From Marmoricola sp. (GTDB taxonomy: Bacteria > Actinomycetota > Actinomycetes > Propionibacteriales > Nocardioidaceae), in the NCBI GenBank assembly GCA_025964795.1, contig JAOPYC010000113.1:1-33085 (forward strand): 33,085 nt of DNA, written 5' to 3'. The translations under genes and the position numbers were made by a program. The notes under the pieces are model-generated. The model did no database searches. It was given only the letters and a program-made list of their open reading frames with translations, and was not told the DNA's origin. How positions within the stretch are numbered: the first letter of the stretch is position 1; each line of letters starts with the position of its first letter. This document shows, piece by piece, positions 1 to 7,155 of the stretch.

Positions 1-884
1 GGCGACGGGGACGCCGAGGCGGATGGGGTCGGCGACGGGGCTGCGGACGGCGAGGGGGTCGGCGTGGGGGCCGGCGGGCGGAGCCTGGCCGCCAGCGCGG
101 CCGGCAGCGCGACCTGGCGTACGACGGAGTGCACGCCCTCGCTGCTCAGCCGGATCCGACCGGCGGGCCCCACCGAGATGCCCTCGCCCTGCCGCTGGCT
201 GGGCAGCGCGAAGCCGCCGACCCGCTGGAACTGCGGGAACGTGTAGACGCTGGCCCGGCCCGGGCCGCGGACGACCACGTGCTTCCCGTCGGGCAGCATC
301 GCCGCGTCGGTGGCGAACTCGACCACCCGCCCCGCGGGCTGCAAGCGGTTCACGCGCCTGGTGCTCAGCGGCAGCGGCGCCCGGTAGACGGTGCCGCCGA
401 GGAACGACTTGGTGATCACGTAGAGCCGACCGGTGCGGTCGAGGAACATCGACTCCGCGTCGTGGGTGCCGCGCGGGTAGGCCAGGCGGTAGCCCGCCGG
501 GCGCGCGTCGCCGCGGCCACTGGTCCGCACCTTCACCTTGTAGACGCTGATCGACTTCCGCTCGCCCTCGTTGTCACCGATGTCCCCGACCCATACGGCG
601 CTGCCACCGGCCGGGGCCAGCGCCTCGACGTCGACGGTCGCGGTGTGGAAGTCGGTCACCCCCAGCGTCTTGCCGGTCGCAGGATCGACCGCGAAGAGCA
701 CCGACGGGTTGCCGGAGTCGTTGGCGGTGACCATCGACGAGCCGAGGTCCACGAGCCCGCTGGACTCGGCGATCCGGGCGTCGGCGAACGCGAGGACCCG
801 ACCGTCGTCGGCATGGGCTGCCGACGCAGGGACCACCAGCGACCCCCCGGTCAGCAGCGCGGCGATGAGCGCGCGCCACCTCAA
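1..884 (-). CDS. Secreted protein with Ser/Pro-rich tail, likely beta-propeller (3' end outside window)
   Basis: The gene runs off the left edge, so its C-terminus is missing. The chosen start is TTG at 884-882; its bases overlap the TGA of the upstream methyltransferase (TTGA), and an AGGGGG ribosome site lies about 6 bases before it. The N-terminus (LRWRALIAALLTGGSLVV, then PASAAHA) is a signal peptide, so the product is probably exported. The mature part has short repeated stretches such as DPATGKTLGVTDF, VWVGDIGDNEG, RLYVITKSFLGG and HVVVRGPGRASVYTF, which look like blades of a beta-propeller or an esterase-like/NHL fold. The visible end is a low-complexity tail of Ser, Pro, Thr and Ala, typical of a linker or wall-associated stalk. 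No catalytic motif was recognised, so the function is unknown. Translational coupling to the methyltransferase is inferred. Confidence 0.72.
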   Translation of the reverse strand, partial: MRWRALIAALLTGGSLVVPASAAHADDGRVLAFADARIAESSGLVDLGSSMVTANDSGNPSVLFAVDPATGKTLGVTDFHTATVDVEALAPAGGSAVWVGDIGDNEGERKSISVYKVKVRTSGRGDARPAGYRLAYPRGTHDAESMFLDRTGRLYVITKSFLGGTVYRAPLPLSTRRVNRLQPAGRVVEFATDAAMLPDGKHVVVRGPGRASVYTFPQFQRVGGFALPSQRQGEGISVGPAGRIRLSSEGVHSVVRQVALPAALAARLRPPAPTPTPSPSAAPSPTPSASASPS

Positions 885-2092
885 TGCGGATCCCCCTCGT
901 TCAGCAGCTCCGCCAGCTGCGGTTGCAGGTGCCACGTGGACACCAGTGCGTCGTACTCGTCACGGGCCTGCCTGGGCGGGGCAGTCCCGGTGCGCACCGC
1001 ACGCAACAGGGTGTTGCGCGGAGTGTGCACGCTGTCGACGAATTCGACCACGTCGACTCGGTAGCCGACCTGACGCAGAATCCCTGCCCGCAGGGCGTCG
1101 GTCAAGGTATCGGCCAGTCGTTCTCGCAAAATCCCATCTCGGGTCAAACTGGTGTAGCCCAGAGGGGTAGGGTTTTCACGTAATTGTGCGGATATGTCGT
1201 GGTGGCAGCACGGGGCTGCTAGCACCAGCTCGGCTTCCCAGCCGACCGCCCGCAGCAGCGCGTCGTCGGTCGCGGTGTCACACGCGTGCAGGGCGAGGAC
1301 GACGTCCGGGTGCTCCTCCAGGGTCACGTCGCGGATGCCCGCGGCGACGAAGGAGAGCTCGTCGGCGACCCCGAGCCGCTCCGCGACCTCGGTGTTGTGC
1401 CGCCTCGACTGCTCCTTGACGTCCACCCCGACCAGGTGGACCGGCCACTGGTCGCGCAGCCAGGCGTGCGCGGCGAAGGTGAGGTAGGCGTTGCCGCAGC
1501 CGAGGTCGACGATCCGCAGCGGGTGCTCGGCCGTCGGGACGCGCAGCTTCCCGGACCGGGTGGCGTCGTCGATGGCGCTGGACAGCTCGCGCAGGAACTC
1601 CTCCACCTGGCGGTACTTCGCCTGCCGCGACGGCTTGATCCGCCCCTGGGCGTCGGAGATGCCGAGCGCCTTCAGAACCGGGTGGTCCTCGGGGAGCAGC
1701 CGCTGCTTCACGTGGTCGTGCCCGCGGTCGGGGGTCACCGGCTCGGCGCGCCGCGTGGTGTGCAGCAGCGGCTGACCCTTCTTGGTGACCCGCAGCTGGT
1801 GGGTCTCGGTGGTGGTCTCGACGTGCCAGTTGGCGAACGGCTCCGCCATCAGGTCCGCGAGCGCGGCGTCCGCGTGCTCGTGGTTGGTCACGTGCGCCTG
1901 GGTGTCGTCGTACGCCGTGACCTGGAGGCGCCGACCCGCCTTCAGGTCGACGTACCGCAGCTCGACGCGGCGCCATCTGGGCTCCGGCAGACCCCGACGC
2001 CGGCCGGACGCCAGGGCGCGGACGAGGTGCTCGCCGTCCAGCACGACCTCGCGCAGTCGGGCCAGGGCCCGCGGGAGCTCGTCGGCCATCAC
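881..2092 (-). CDS. SAM-dependent methyltransferase, TRM13/METTL25-like (Methyltransf_32 type)
   Basis: About 403 residues. The SAM-binding motif I is RIVDLGCGNAYLTF (residues 193-206), followed by an acidic ribose-binding VGVDVKE. A conserved LHACDTATD (268-276) and APCCHHD (293-299) follow; this Cys-Cys-His-His block is characteristic of the TRM13/METTL25/RRNAD1 group, whose studied member TRM13 methylates tRNA. The N-terminal ~190 residues are an extra region, perhaps for RNA recognition. RNA substrate is inference. The start is GTG at 2092 immediately followed by ATG at 2089; either can be used, with AGGG 6 or 9 bases upstream. It sits 8 bases after the small membrane ORF and overlaps the secreted-protein gene downstream, so it belongs to the MarR/MFS gene run. 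Confidence 0.88.
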   Translation of the reverse strand: MMADELPRALARLREVVLDGEHLVRALASGRRRGLPEPRWRRVELRYVDLKAGRRLQVTAYDDTQAHVTNHEHADAALADLMAEPFANWHVETTTETHQLRVTKKGQPLLHTTRRAEPVTPDRGHDHVKQRLLPEDHPVLKALGISDAQGRIKPSRQAKYRQVEEFLRELSSAIDDATRSGKLRVPTAEHPLRIVDLGCGNAYLTFAAHAWLRDQWPVHLVGVDVKEQSRRHNTEVAERLGVADELSFVAAGIRDVTLEEHPDVVLALHACDTATDDALLRAVGWEAELVLAAPCCHHDISAQLRENPTPLGYTSLTRDGILRERLADTLTDALRAGILRQVGYRVDVVEFVDSVHTPRNTLLRAVRTGTAPPRQARDEYDALVSTWHLQPQLAELLNEGDPH

Positions 2093-2100
2093 AGCCGGCC

Positions 2101-2187
2101 CTACTTCGCCAGGGCGGCGATCACGACGATGAGGAACAGCCCGCCCAGCGCGACGGGGATGACCAGTCGGCGGTAGCGGGGGTTCAT
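2101..2187 (-). CDS. 28-residue single-pass membrane peptide
   Basis: A very short ORF with ATG at 2187-2185 whose first bases overlap the TGA of the MFS gene (ATGA), and TAG at 2101. It begins MNPRYRRLVIP and continues with a hydrophobic stretch VALGGLFLIVVIAALAK. This is one transmembrane helix with a positively charged N-terminus, so N-in orientation is predicted. Third codon positions are mostly G or C, as in the neighbours. The tight fit between the MFS stop and the methyltransferase start argues that it is a real translated gene. Its role is unknown; a small partner or stabiliser of the exporter is one possibility, but only the position suggests it. Confidence 0.6.
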   Translation of the reverse strand: MNPRYRRLVIPVALGGLFLIVVIAALAK

Positions 2188-3476
2188 GCGGGCGAGTCTA
2201 TGGGCTCTCGGACAGCTGCCCTGACCGGCGACTTCTCGGCGACGGTGACCCGACGCTCGAAGAACCCGCGACCGCGGGTGAACACCGCGATCGAGACGAG
2301 TACGCCGGCCAGGGTCAGCCCGCCACCCCCGATCAGCGTCCACCGGGCACCGAACTGCTCGCCGATCCAGCCGATGAAGGGCGAGCCGATCGGGGTGCCA
2401 CCCATGAACACCATCAGGTAGAGCGCCATCACGCGTCCGCGCAGGTGGGGGGCCGTGGCCAGCTGCATGGTGGTGCTGGCCGCCGTGATCATGGTCAGCG
2501 CCGCGAAGCCCAGGACGGGGACGATCAGCACGTAGGTGAGGTAGCTGGGCGCCAGCCCGGCCAGGATCTCGACCACGCCGAACAGCAGCGCGGCGCCGGC
2601 CACCAGCCGCAGCCTGATGCGGGTGCGCCGGGCGGCCATCAGGGCGCCGGTGAGGGAGCCGATCGCCATCGCCGAGCCGAGGATGCCGTACTCAGTCGCG
2701 CCCTTGTGGAACACGTGGGTCGCCATCAGGGCGGAGGTCATCTGGAAGTTGAGGCCGAACATGCCGGCGAAGCCCACGATGCTCAGGATCAGCATCAGGT
2801 CGGGCCGGCCGCGCAGGTAGCGCACGGCGTCGCGGATCATCCCCTTGTGCCGGGGCTCGCGCTCGGCGACGTGCAGGTCGGCAACCACCATCCGGCGCAG
2901 CGCGAGCACCACGGCCGCATAGCTGACGGCGTTCAGCAGGATGACGTAGCCGGTGCCCTTCGCTCCCCCGCCGAACGCCCCGATCAGCAGGCCGGCGAGC
3001 GCCGGTCCCGCCACGCGGGCGGCGTTGAAGGAGGCGGAGTTGAGGCCGACCGCGTTGGACAGGTCGTCGGGACCCACCATCTCGCTGACGAAGCTCTGCC
3101 GGGCAGGAGCGTCGAAGGCCGAGCCGACACCGAAGACGAAGGCGAGGATGTAGACGTGCCACACCTCGACGGCCCCGGTGACGGCGAGGGCGCCGAGCAG
3201 GAGCGCGGTCAGCGCCATCACGGTCTGGGTCACCTGCAGCAGCCGCTGCTTGGGAAAGCGGTCGGCGATCAGGCCGGCGTACGGCGAGAGCAGCAGGGCG
3301 GGCAGGAACTGCAGCCCGGTCGTGATGCCGAGCGCGGTGCCGTCGTTGACGGCAAGCACCACGACGAGCCAGTCCTGGGCGACCCGCTGCATCCAGGTGC
3401 CGGTGTTCGACACGACACCGCCCGTGGCGTAGAGGCGGTAGTTGTGGTTGTGCAGGGAGCGGAATGTCGGGCTCAA
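2184..3476 (-). CDS. MFS transporter (MarR-linked, probable drug/metabolite exporter)
   Basis: About 430 residues with 12 predicted membrane segments. It begins LSPTFRSLHNHNYRLYATG, followed by a first helix and the TWMQRVAQDWLV stretch common in MFS_3/enterobactin-exporter-like (EntS-type) proteins. The loop GLIADRFPKQRLL is the MFS motif A between helices 2 and 3. The chosen start is TTG at 3476, which overlaps the MarR stop (TTGA); the open frame upstream is only a shadow of the marR gene. Being directly behind and coupled to a MarR regulator suggests an efflux pump induced by a small aromatic ligand. Substrate is not predictable. C-terminal tail is charged and cytoplasmic (FERRVTVAEKS). 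Confidence 0.88.
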   Translation of the reverse strand: MSPTFRSLHNHNYRLYATGGVVSNTGTWMQRVAQDWLVVVLAVNDGTALGITTGLQFLPALLLSPYAGLIADRFPKQRLLQVTQTVMALTALLLGALAVTGAVEVWHVYILAFVFGVGSAFDAPARQSFVSEMVGPDDLSNAVGLNSASFNAARVAGPALAGLLIGAFGGGAKGTGYVILLNAVSYAAVVLALRRMVVADLHVAEREPRHKGMIRDAVRYLRGRPDLMLILSIVGFAGMFGLNFQMTSALMATHVFHKGATEYGILGSAMAIGSLTGALMAARRTRIRLRLVAGAALLFGVVEILAGLAPSYLTYVLIVPVLGFAALTMITAASTTMQLATAPHLRGRVMALYLMVFMGGTPIGSPFIGWIGEQFGARWTLIGGGGLTLAGVLVSIAVFTRGRGFFERRVTVAEKSPVRAAVREPIDSPA

Positions 3477-3922
3477 GCAGTGGCCAATCTCTGGATCAGG
3501 GGGGCGGCCTCCCGCAGGAGGGCGCGTTCGTCGGGGGTGAGCTCGCGGAGCCGCTGGGCCAGCCAGGCGTCGCGACGACGCCGGTCGGCGAGCAGGATCT
3601 CCCGGCCCTGGTCGGTCAGGTCCACCAGGACCTGGCGACCGTCGGTCTCGTGCGGTCGGCGTACGGCGTAGCCGTCGTCCACCAGGCAGTTCACCGTGCG
3701 GGTCATCGAGGGCGGCTGCACGCGCTCGTAGGCGGCGAGGGCGCCGATGGTGCACTCGCCCTCGCGGAACAGGATCCCCATCGCACTCAGCGCCGCGACA
3801 CTCAGCGGGTTGTCGGGCTCGCGCTCGCTTCGCAGCCGCCGCGACAGCCGCGCCACCGAGAACCGCAGCTCGCTGGCGAGCCCGGTGTCGGTGCGTGCGG
3901 CTGACTGGACGGTGGGAGGCAT
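3473..3922 (-). CDS. MarR family transcriptional regulator
   Basis: 149 residues, the normal length of a MarR winged-helix repressor. The winged HTH covers roughly residues 40-105: a helix region CTIGALAAYERVQPPSMTR, a recognition helix ending in VNCLVDDGYAVRR, and a wing HETDGRQVLVDLT. Helices at both ends form the dimer interface. It is the first gene of a minus-strand run and is coupled to an MFS exporter. The start ATG at 3922 lies 6 bases after TAGGCT, so the mRNA may be leaderless. An 8-bp inverted repeat straddles the promoter, which fits autorepression relieved by a ligand. The ligand is not known. Confidence 0.93.
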   Translation of the reverse strand: MPPTVQSAARTDTGLASELRFSVARLSRRLRSEREPDNPLSVAALSAMGILFREGECTIGALAAYERVQPPSMTRTVNCLVDDGYAVRRPHETDGRQVLVDLTDQGREILLADRRRRDAWLAQRLRELTPDERALLREAAPLIQRLATA

Positions 3923-3923
3923 G

Positions 3924-3955
3924 TACTTAGCCTAACTCATTACCCTTGCTAAGTA
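3924..3955. promoter_or_regulatory. Inverted-repeat operator overlapping the marR promoter
   Basis: Perfect 8-bp arms TACTTAGC (3924-3931) and GCTAAGTA (3948-3955) separated by 16 bases. The near arm ends 2 bases before the marR ATG and overlaps the putative -10 box TAGGCT (3934-3929, minus strand). The A/T-rich character stands out in this GC-rich DNA. Binding of MarR here would block transcription of marR and the coupled MFS gene; the binding itself is inferred. Confidence 0.6.
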
Positions 3956-3999
3956 TTTCGCTCCTACACCGGCGAGCTCCCTGCACTCCCCACCGCGCG

Positions 4000-5439
4000 C
4001 TACGTGAGGAGGGCGGTCACCGGGTGGATGGCGAAGTAGAGGACGAAGAGGAGGCTGATCAGCCAGAGGAGCGGGTGGATGGCACGCACCCGGCCGCGGA
4101 CGATCTTGATCAGGACGTAGGCGAGGAAGCCGGCGCCGATGCCCACGGTGATCGAGTAGGTGAACGGCATCAGCACGATCGTCAGGAAGGCGGGGATGGC
4201 GATGTCGAGGTCGTCCCAGTCGATGCCCTTGACCTGCTGCATCATCAGGAAGCCGACCAGCACCAGGGCCGGCACGGCGGCCTCGCTGGGGATCACCGCG
4301 ACCAGCGGCGAGAGGAAGATCGCCAGCAGGAAGAGCACGCCGGTGACGACCGAGGCGAGCCCGGTGCGCGCCCCCTCCCCCACCCCCGCCGCGGACTCGA
4401 TGTAGGACGTGTTGGACGAGACGCCTCCGAGACCACCGGCGGCCGCGGCCACGGAGTCCACGATCAGGATGCGCTGGGTGTTCGGGGGTACGCCGTCCTC
4501 GTCGAGCAGTCCGGCCTCGGCGCCGATCGCGGTCATCGTGCCCATCGTGTCGAAGAAGTCGGCCAGCATCAGCGTGAAGATCAGCAGGATCGCCGAGACC
4601 GCACCCACCGAGGCGAACGAGTCGAAGAGGTTGAACTGGCCGAGGGTGCCGAAGTCGGGTGAGTCGAAGATCTTGCTCGGGAACTTCGGCACGGTCAGGC
4701 CCCAGCCCGTGGGGTTCTTGGCGCCTCCGGCCCCGAAGCTGCCGATCGCCTCGACGACGACCGCGATCACGGTGGTGACCAGGATGGAGATGAGGATCGC
4801 GCCCTTCACCTTCCGGACCCACAGTGCGATCACCAGCGCCAGGCCGATCACGAAGACCACCACCGGCCACCCCTGGAGCTGGCCGGACGGGCCGAGCTGC
4901 ACCGGCACCGTCGTGTTGGCGGCGTCCGGGATGCGCCGCACGAAGCCGGCGTCCACGAACCCGATCAGCGCGATGAACAGGCCGATACCGACCGAGATCG
5001 CGATCTTCAGCTGGGCCGGTACGGCGTGGAAGACTGCCTCGCGGAAGCCGGTGAGCACCAGCACCAGGATCACGATGCCCTCGAGCACGATCAGGCCCAT
5101 CGCGTCGGCCCAGGTCATCTGCGAGGCGATGGAGAAGGCGACGAACGCGTTCAGGCCCAGGCCCGTCGCGAGCGCCAGCGGGTAGTTGGCGACCACCCCC
5201 ATCAGGATGGTCATCACCCCGGCGACCAGCGCGGTGCCGGCGGCGATCATCGGCAGGTTCCCGGGCGGGGCGGTGCCACCCAGGAAGCCGCCGTCCACAT
5301 CCTTCGCGAAACCGAGGATCAGTGGGTTGAGCACGATGATGTAGGCCATCGTGAAGAAGGTGACGACGCCTCCGCGCACCTCCCGGCCGACGGTCGAGCC
5401 ACGCTCTGAGATCTTGAAGAACTTGTCCACGCGGCGCAT
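4000..5439 (-). CDS. NCS2 family purine permease (AzgA/GhxP-like)
   Basis: 479 residues with the NCS2 topology of about 12-14 membrane segments. Family marks include the N-terminal FFTMAYIIVLNP, ATGLGLNAFVAFS, and the C-terminal SNTSYIESAAGVGEGARTGL block, which is typical of the AzgA branch (adenine, guanine, hypoxanthine proton symporters) rather than the uracil/xanthine branch. The start is ATG at 5439 (MRRVDKFF); the longer open frame upstream lies antisense to the DUF2530 gene and was rejected. It is divergent from the DUF2530 gene across 66 bases holding an 18-bp inverted repeat. Purine uptake is the expected role; exact substrate cannot be told. Confidence 0.9.
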   Translation of the reverse strand: MRRVDKFFKISERGSTVGREVRGGVVTFFTMAYIIVLNPLILGFAKDVDGGFLGGTAPPGNLPMIAAGTALVAGVMTILMGVVANYPLALATGLGLNAFVAFSIASQMTWADAMGLIVLEGIVILVLVLTGFREAVFHAVPAQLKIAISVGIGLFIALIGFVDAGFVRRIPDAANTTVPVQLGPSGQLQGWPVVVFVIGLALVIALWVRKVKGAILISILVTTVIAVVVEAIGSFGAGGAKNPTGWGLTVPKFPSKIFDSPDFGTLGQFNLFDSFASVGAVSAILLIFTLMLADFFDTMGTMTAIGAEAGLLDEDGVPPNTQRILIVDSVAAAAGGLGGVSSNTSYIESAAGVGEGARTGLASVVTGVLFLLAIFLSPLVAVIPSEAAVPALVLVGFLMMQQVKGIDWDDLDIAIPAFLTIVLMPFTYSITVGIGAGFLAYVLIKIVRGRVRAIHPLLWLISLLFVLYFAIHPVTALLT

Positions 5440-5471
5440 CCAACCACGAACGGACCGTCTCTGCGTAAGCG

Positions 5472-5489
5472 GCACCGGGACGCCGGTGC
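5472..5489. repeat. Perfect inverted repeat between divergent permease and DUF2530 genes
   Basis: GCACCGG, a 4-base centre GACG, then CCGGTGC. It sits just upstream of the DUF2530 -10 box and inside the leader or promoter of the purine permease. It could be an operator for a shared regulator or a hairpin in the permease mRNA leader; nothing in the sequence decides between these. Confidence 0.4.
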
Positions 5490-5493
5490 GGGT

Positions 5494-5499
5494 TACATT
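5494..5499 (+). promoter_or_regulatory. Putative -10 box (TACATT) of DUF2530 gene, leaderless layout
   Basis: TACATT ends 6 bases before the ATG at 5506, placing the expected transcription start at or next to the start codon. No clear Shine-Dalgarno sequence fits in between. Confidence 0.5.
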
Positions 5500-5505
5500 G
5501 GCGGC

Positions 5506-5784
5506 ATGCTCCCCGACGACGAACAGCCGATGGTGCACGAGATCGGCAACCGCACCTACATCGTCGCCGACGTGGACCCGCTCGACCTCGACGGCGTCCG
5601 GACCATGCAGGTCGGTACGGCGCTGTGGGCCGTCGCTCTCGTCCTGCTGCTGCCCTTCTACAGCCGGCTGCAAGAGGACGGTCACCTCTGGTGGCTGTGG
5701 ACCTGCGTAGCCGGCTTCGGCCTCGGGCTCGTGGGCTGGGACCACTGCCGCCGGCGTCGCAACGCCAGGCAAGGGCTGCATTGA
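5506..5784 (+). CDS. DUF2530 small membrane protein
   Basis: 92 residues. After a polar N-terminus comes LDGVRTMQVGTALWAVALVLLL, a first transmembrane helix, a short loop SRLQEDGHLWWLW, a second helix around TCVAGFGLGLVGW and a basic end CRRRRNARQG. This order matches DUF2530, a small actinobacterial inner-membrane family with no known function. A relative is found in mycobacteria (Rv0879c, from memory) in a similar neighbourhood. Its TGA overlaps the TTG of the next gene. Divergent orientation from the purine permease suggests shared regulation but not necessarily shared role. Confidence 0.85.
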   Translation: MLPDDEQPMVHEIGNRTYIVADVDPLDLDGVRTMQVGTALWAVALVLLLPFYSRLQEDGHLWWLWTCVAGFGLGLVGWDHCRRRRNARQGLH

Positions 5785-6326
5785 CCCGGTCGACCTACTA
5801 CACCGCCACCACGCTCGACGGCTACATCGCCGACGAGCACGACTCCCTGGCCTGGCTCTTCGAGCAGAACACCGAGGAGGGCGGTCCGGCGGGCTACGAG
5901 GAGTTCATCGCGACGATCGGGTCGATGGTGATGGGCGCGACGACGTACGCCTGGATCGGCAACCACATGCGCGCCCACGACGAGCCGTGGGCCTACGACA
6001 TCCCGTGCTGGGTGTTCACCCACCGCGACCTCGAGCCGCTCGGCGAGGACGTCCGGTTCGTCTCCGGCGGGGTACGCGAGCACCACGCGGCGATCGCCGA
6101 GTCGGCCGGCGACCGCGACGTGTGGGTGGTCGGCGGCGGTGACCTCGCCGGTCAGTTCGCCGACCTCGGCCTGCTCGACCAGGTGGTGCTGTCGATCGCA
6201 CCGGTCACGCTCGGTGCCGGCCGTCCGCTGTTCCCGCGCCGGTTCGACCTCAGGCTGGTCGAGCTGGGCCGCAATGGCGACTTCGCCGTGGCGACGTACG
6301 ACGTGGTCGGCGCCCGCTCCGACTGA
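5781..6326 (+). CDS. Dihydrofolate reductase family protein (RibD C-terminal-like)
   Basis: 181 residues from a TTG start at 5781, which overlaps the DUF2530 stop (TTGA) and has AAGGG 5 bases upstream. The start of the protein, YYTATTLDGYIADEHDSLAWL, is typical of the DHFR-fold reductases related to the RibD C-terminal domain. MGATTY (51-56), VWVVGGGDLAGQF (114-126) and APVTLGAGRPLF (140-151) line the NADPH pocket. Such proteins are usually annotated as deaminase/reductase or DHFR family; this one has no deaminase domain and no folate-gene neighbours, so the substrate is unknown. An NADPH-dependent reductase is a safe general call. Confidence 0.88.
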   Translation: MTRSTYYTATTLDGYIADEHDSLAWLFEQNTEEGGPAGYEEFIATIGSMVMGATTYAWIGNHMRAHDEPWAYDIPCWVFTHRDLEPLGEDVRFVSGGVREHHAAIAESAGDRDVWVVGGGDLAGQFADLGLLDQVVLSIAPVTLGAGRPLFPRRFDLRLVELGRNGDFAVATYDVVGARSD

Positions 6327-6327
6327 G

Positions 6328-6343
6328 GACCGTGCGAGCGGTC
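6328..6343. terminator. Weak stem-loop between convergent genes
   Basis: GACCG, a 6-base loop, then CGGTC, placed between the DHFR-like stop and the convergent DUF3027 stop. There is no T-run, and the stem is only 5 bp, so a termination role is tentative. Confidence 0.2.
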
Positions 6344-7088
6344 AGAACTGCTCGAAGTCGTCGACGCTGAGCGAGTCGAACACGTGGTCCGGCAGCGGCG
6401 GAGGAAGCTGCTTCTTGCGCAGCTGGGCCTCGGAGTGGGCACCGCAGCCGTGGTTGAAGGTGACCACCCGGCCGTCGTCGTTGGCGAACTCGTTGGCGCA
6501 CACGCCGAAGGTCTCCGAGAGCGGCCCGGCGAGCCGCACCAGGAAGCCGCAGCCCTCGCAGCGACCGGGGGCGGACTGGGCCATCGGGGAGTCGGGACCC
6601 TGGTCGCCCTCGTACCAGCGCTGCGCGGCCAGCTCGCGACCCTCCAGGGACAGCACCCGGGAACGGCCGAGGCCGAGCTCCTCGACCACCGCACGCTCCC
6701 ACTCGTCGAGGTCACCGGCGAGGTAGGCCGGGACCAGGCGGGGGTCGTCCTCGTCGGTGGGGAGCAGGTCGCCGGGTGAGAGGTCCCCGGGCTGGATCCG
6801 CTCGCGCCACGGCACCCAGACCGGCGCGATGATCGCGTTCTCGCCCGGGAGCATCACGATCTCGTCGATCGTCACGCGGTCGGTGCCGGGGGCGCGGGCC
6901 ACGGTCACGGCCCACACCCAGTCGGGGTAGCCGGCCTCGCGGCTGGCGAAGCGGTGCGTGACCACGCCCTCCTCCTCGGGGCTGGCGTCGAGGTGCTCGC
7001 CGACGACCTCGGCGCCCACCTGCTCCACGAGGGCGGCGCGAGCAGCCTCGGCGGCGTCGAGGGCGGAGGGGTCAGCTGTCGTCATCAC
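6342..7088 (-). CDS. DUF3027 domain protein
   Basis: 248 residues from GTG at 7088, directly followed by ATG at 7085; GAGGGA lies about 12 bases before. The middle region has GYPDWVWAVTVAR, DEIVMLPGENAIIAPVWVPW and RIQPGDLSPGDLLPT, the signature of DUF3027, a conserved actinobacterial cytoplasmic family. The C-terminal third carries C177-x2-C180, C197 and an HGCGAH cluster (213-218), which suggests a small zinc-binding module. No enzymatic role is established. The gene is divergent from an MFS gene over 67 bases; both relatives occur close together in mycobacteria (from memory Rv0883c and Rv0876c). Confidence 0.88.
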   Translation of the reverse strand: MMTTADPSALDAAEAARAALVEQVGAEVVGEHLDASPEEEGVVTHRFASREAGYPDWVWAVTVARAPGTDRVTIDEIVMLPGENAIIAPVWVPWRERIQPGDLSPGDLLPTDEDDPRLVPAYLAGDLDEWERAVVEELGLGRSRVLSLEGRELAAQRWYEGDQGPDSPMAQSAPGRCEGCGFLVRLAGPLSETFGVCANEFANDDGRVVTFNHGCGAHSEAQLRKKQLPPPLPDHVFDSLSVDDFEQF

Positions 7089-7143
7089 GTCGATGATTGT
7101 CCCTCATCGGCATGGGCCCTGTCTGCTCGGCCCACGGGCTTGG

Positions 7144-7149
7144 CAGGAT
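7144..7149 (+). promoter_or_regulatory. Putative -10 box (CAGGAT), leaderless layout for MFS gene
   Basis: CAGGAT ends 6 bases before the GTG at 7156. It deviates from TANNNT at the first base, so support is weaker than at the other sites, but the spacing is the same. AGGA within it could instead act as a ribosome site. Confidence 0.35.
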
Positions 7150-7155
7150 GGGGTC

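Noticed and set aside
1-60. Apparent short DNA repeats at the left edge
   Set aside because: They are codons for a Ser/Pro/Thr/Ala-rich protein tail, not an independent repeat or CRISPR element.
2445-3671. 408-codon plus-strand frame opposite the MFS exporter
   Set aside because: Made of Gly/Arg/His/Gln-rich translation, typical antisense shadow of a membrane protein gene.
3477-3755. Longer N-terminus for the MarR-linked MFS gene
   Set aside because: It lies inside the marR gene in another frame and reads as Arg/Pro-rich shadow; the TTG overlap start is better.
5440-5781. 114-residue N-terminal extension of the NCS2 permease
   Set aside because: It is antisense to the DUF2530 gene, has no helices or family match, and a normal family N-terminus begins at 5439.
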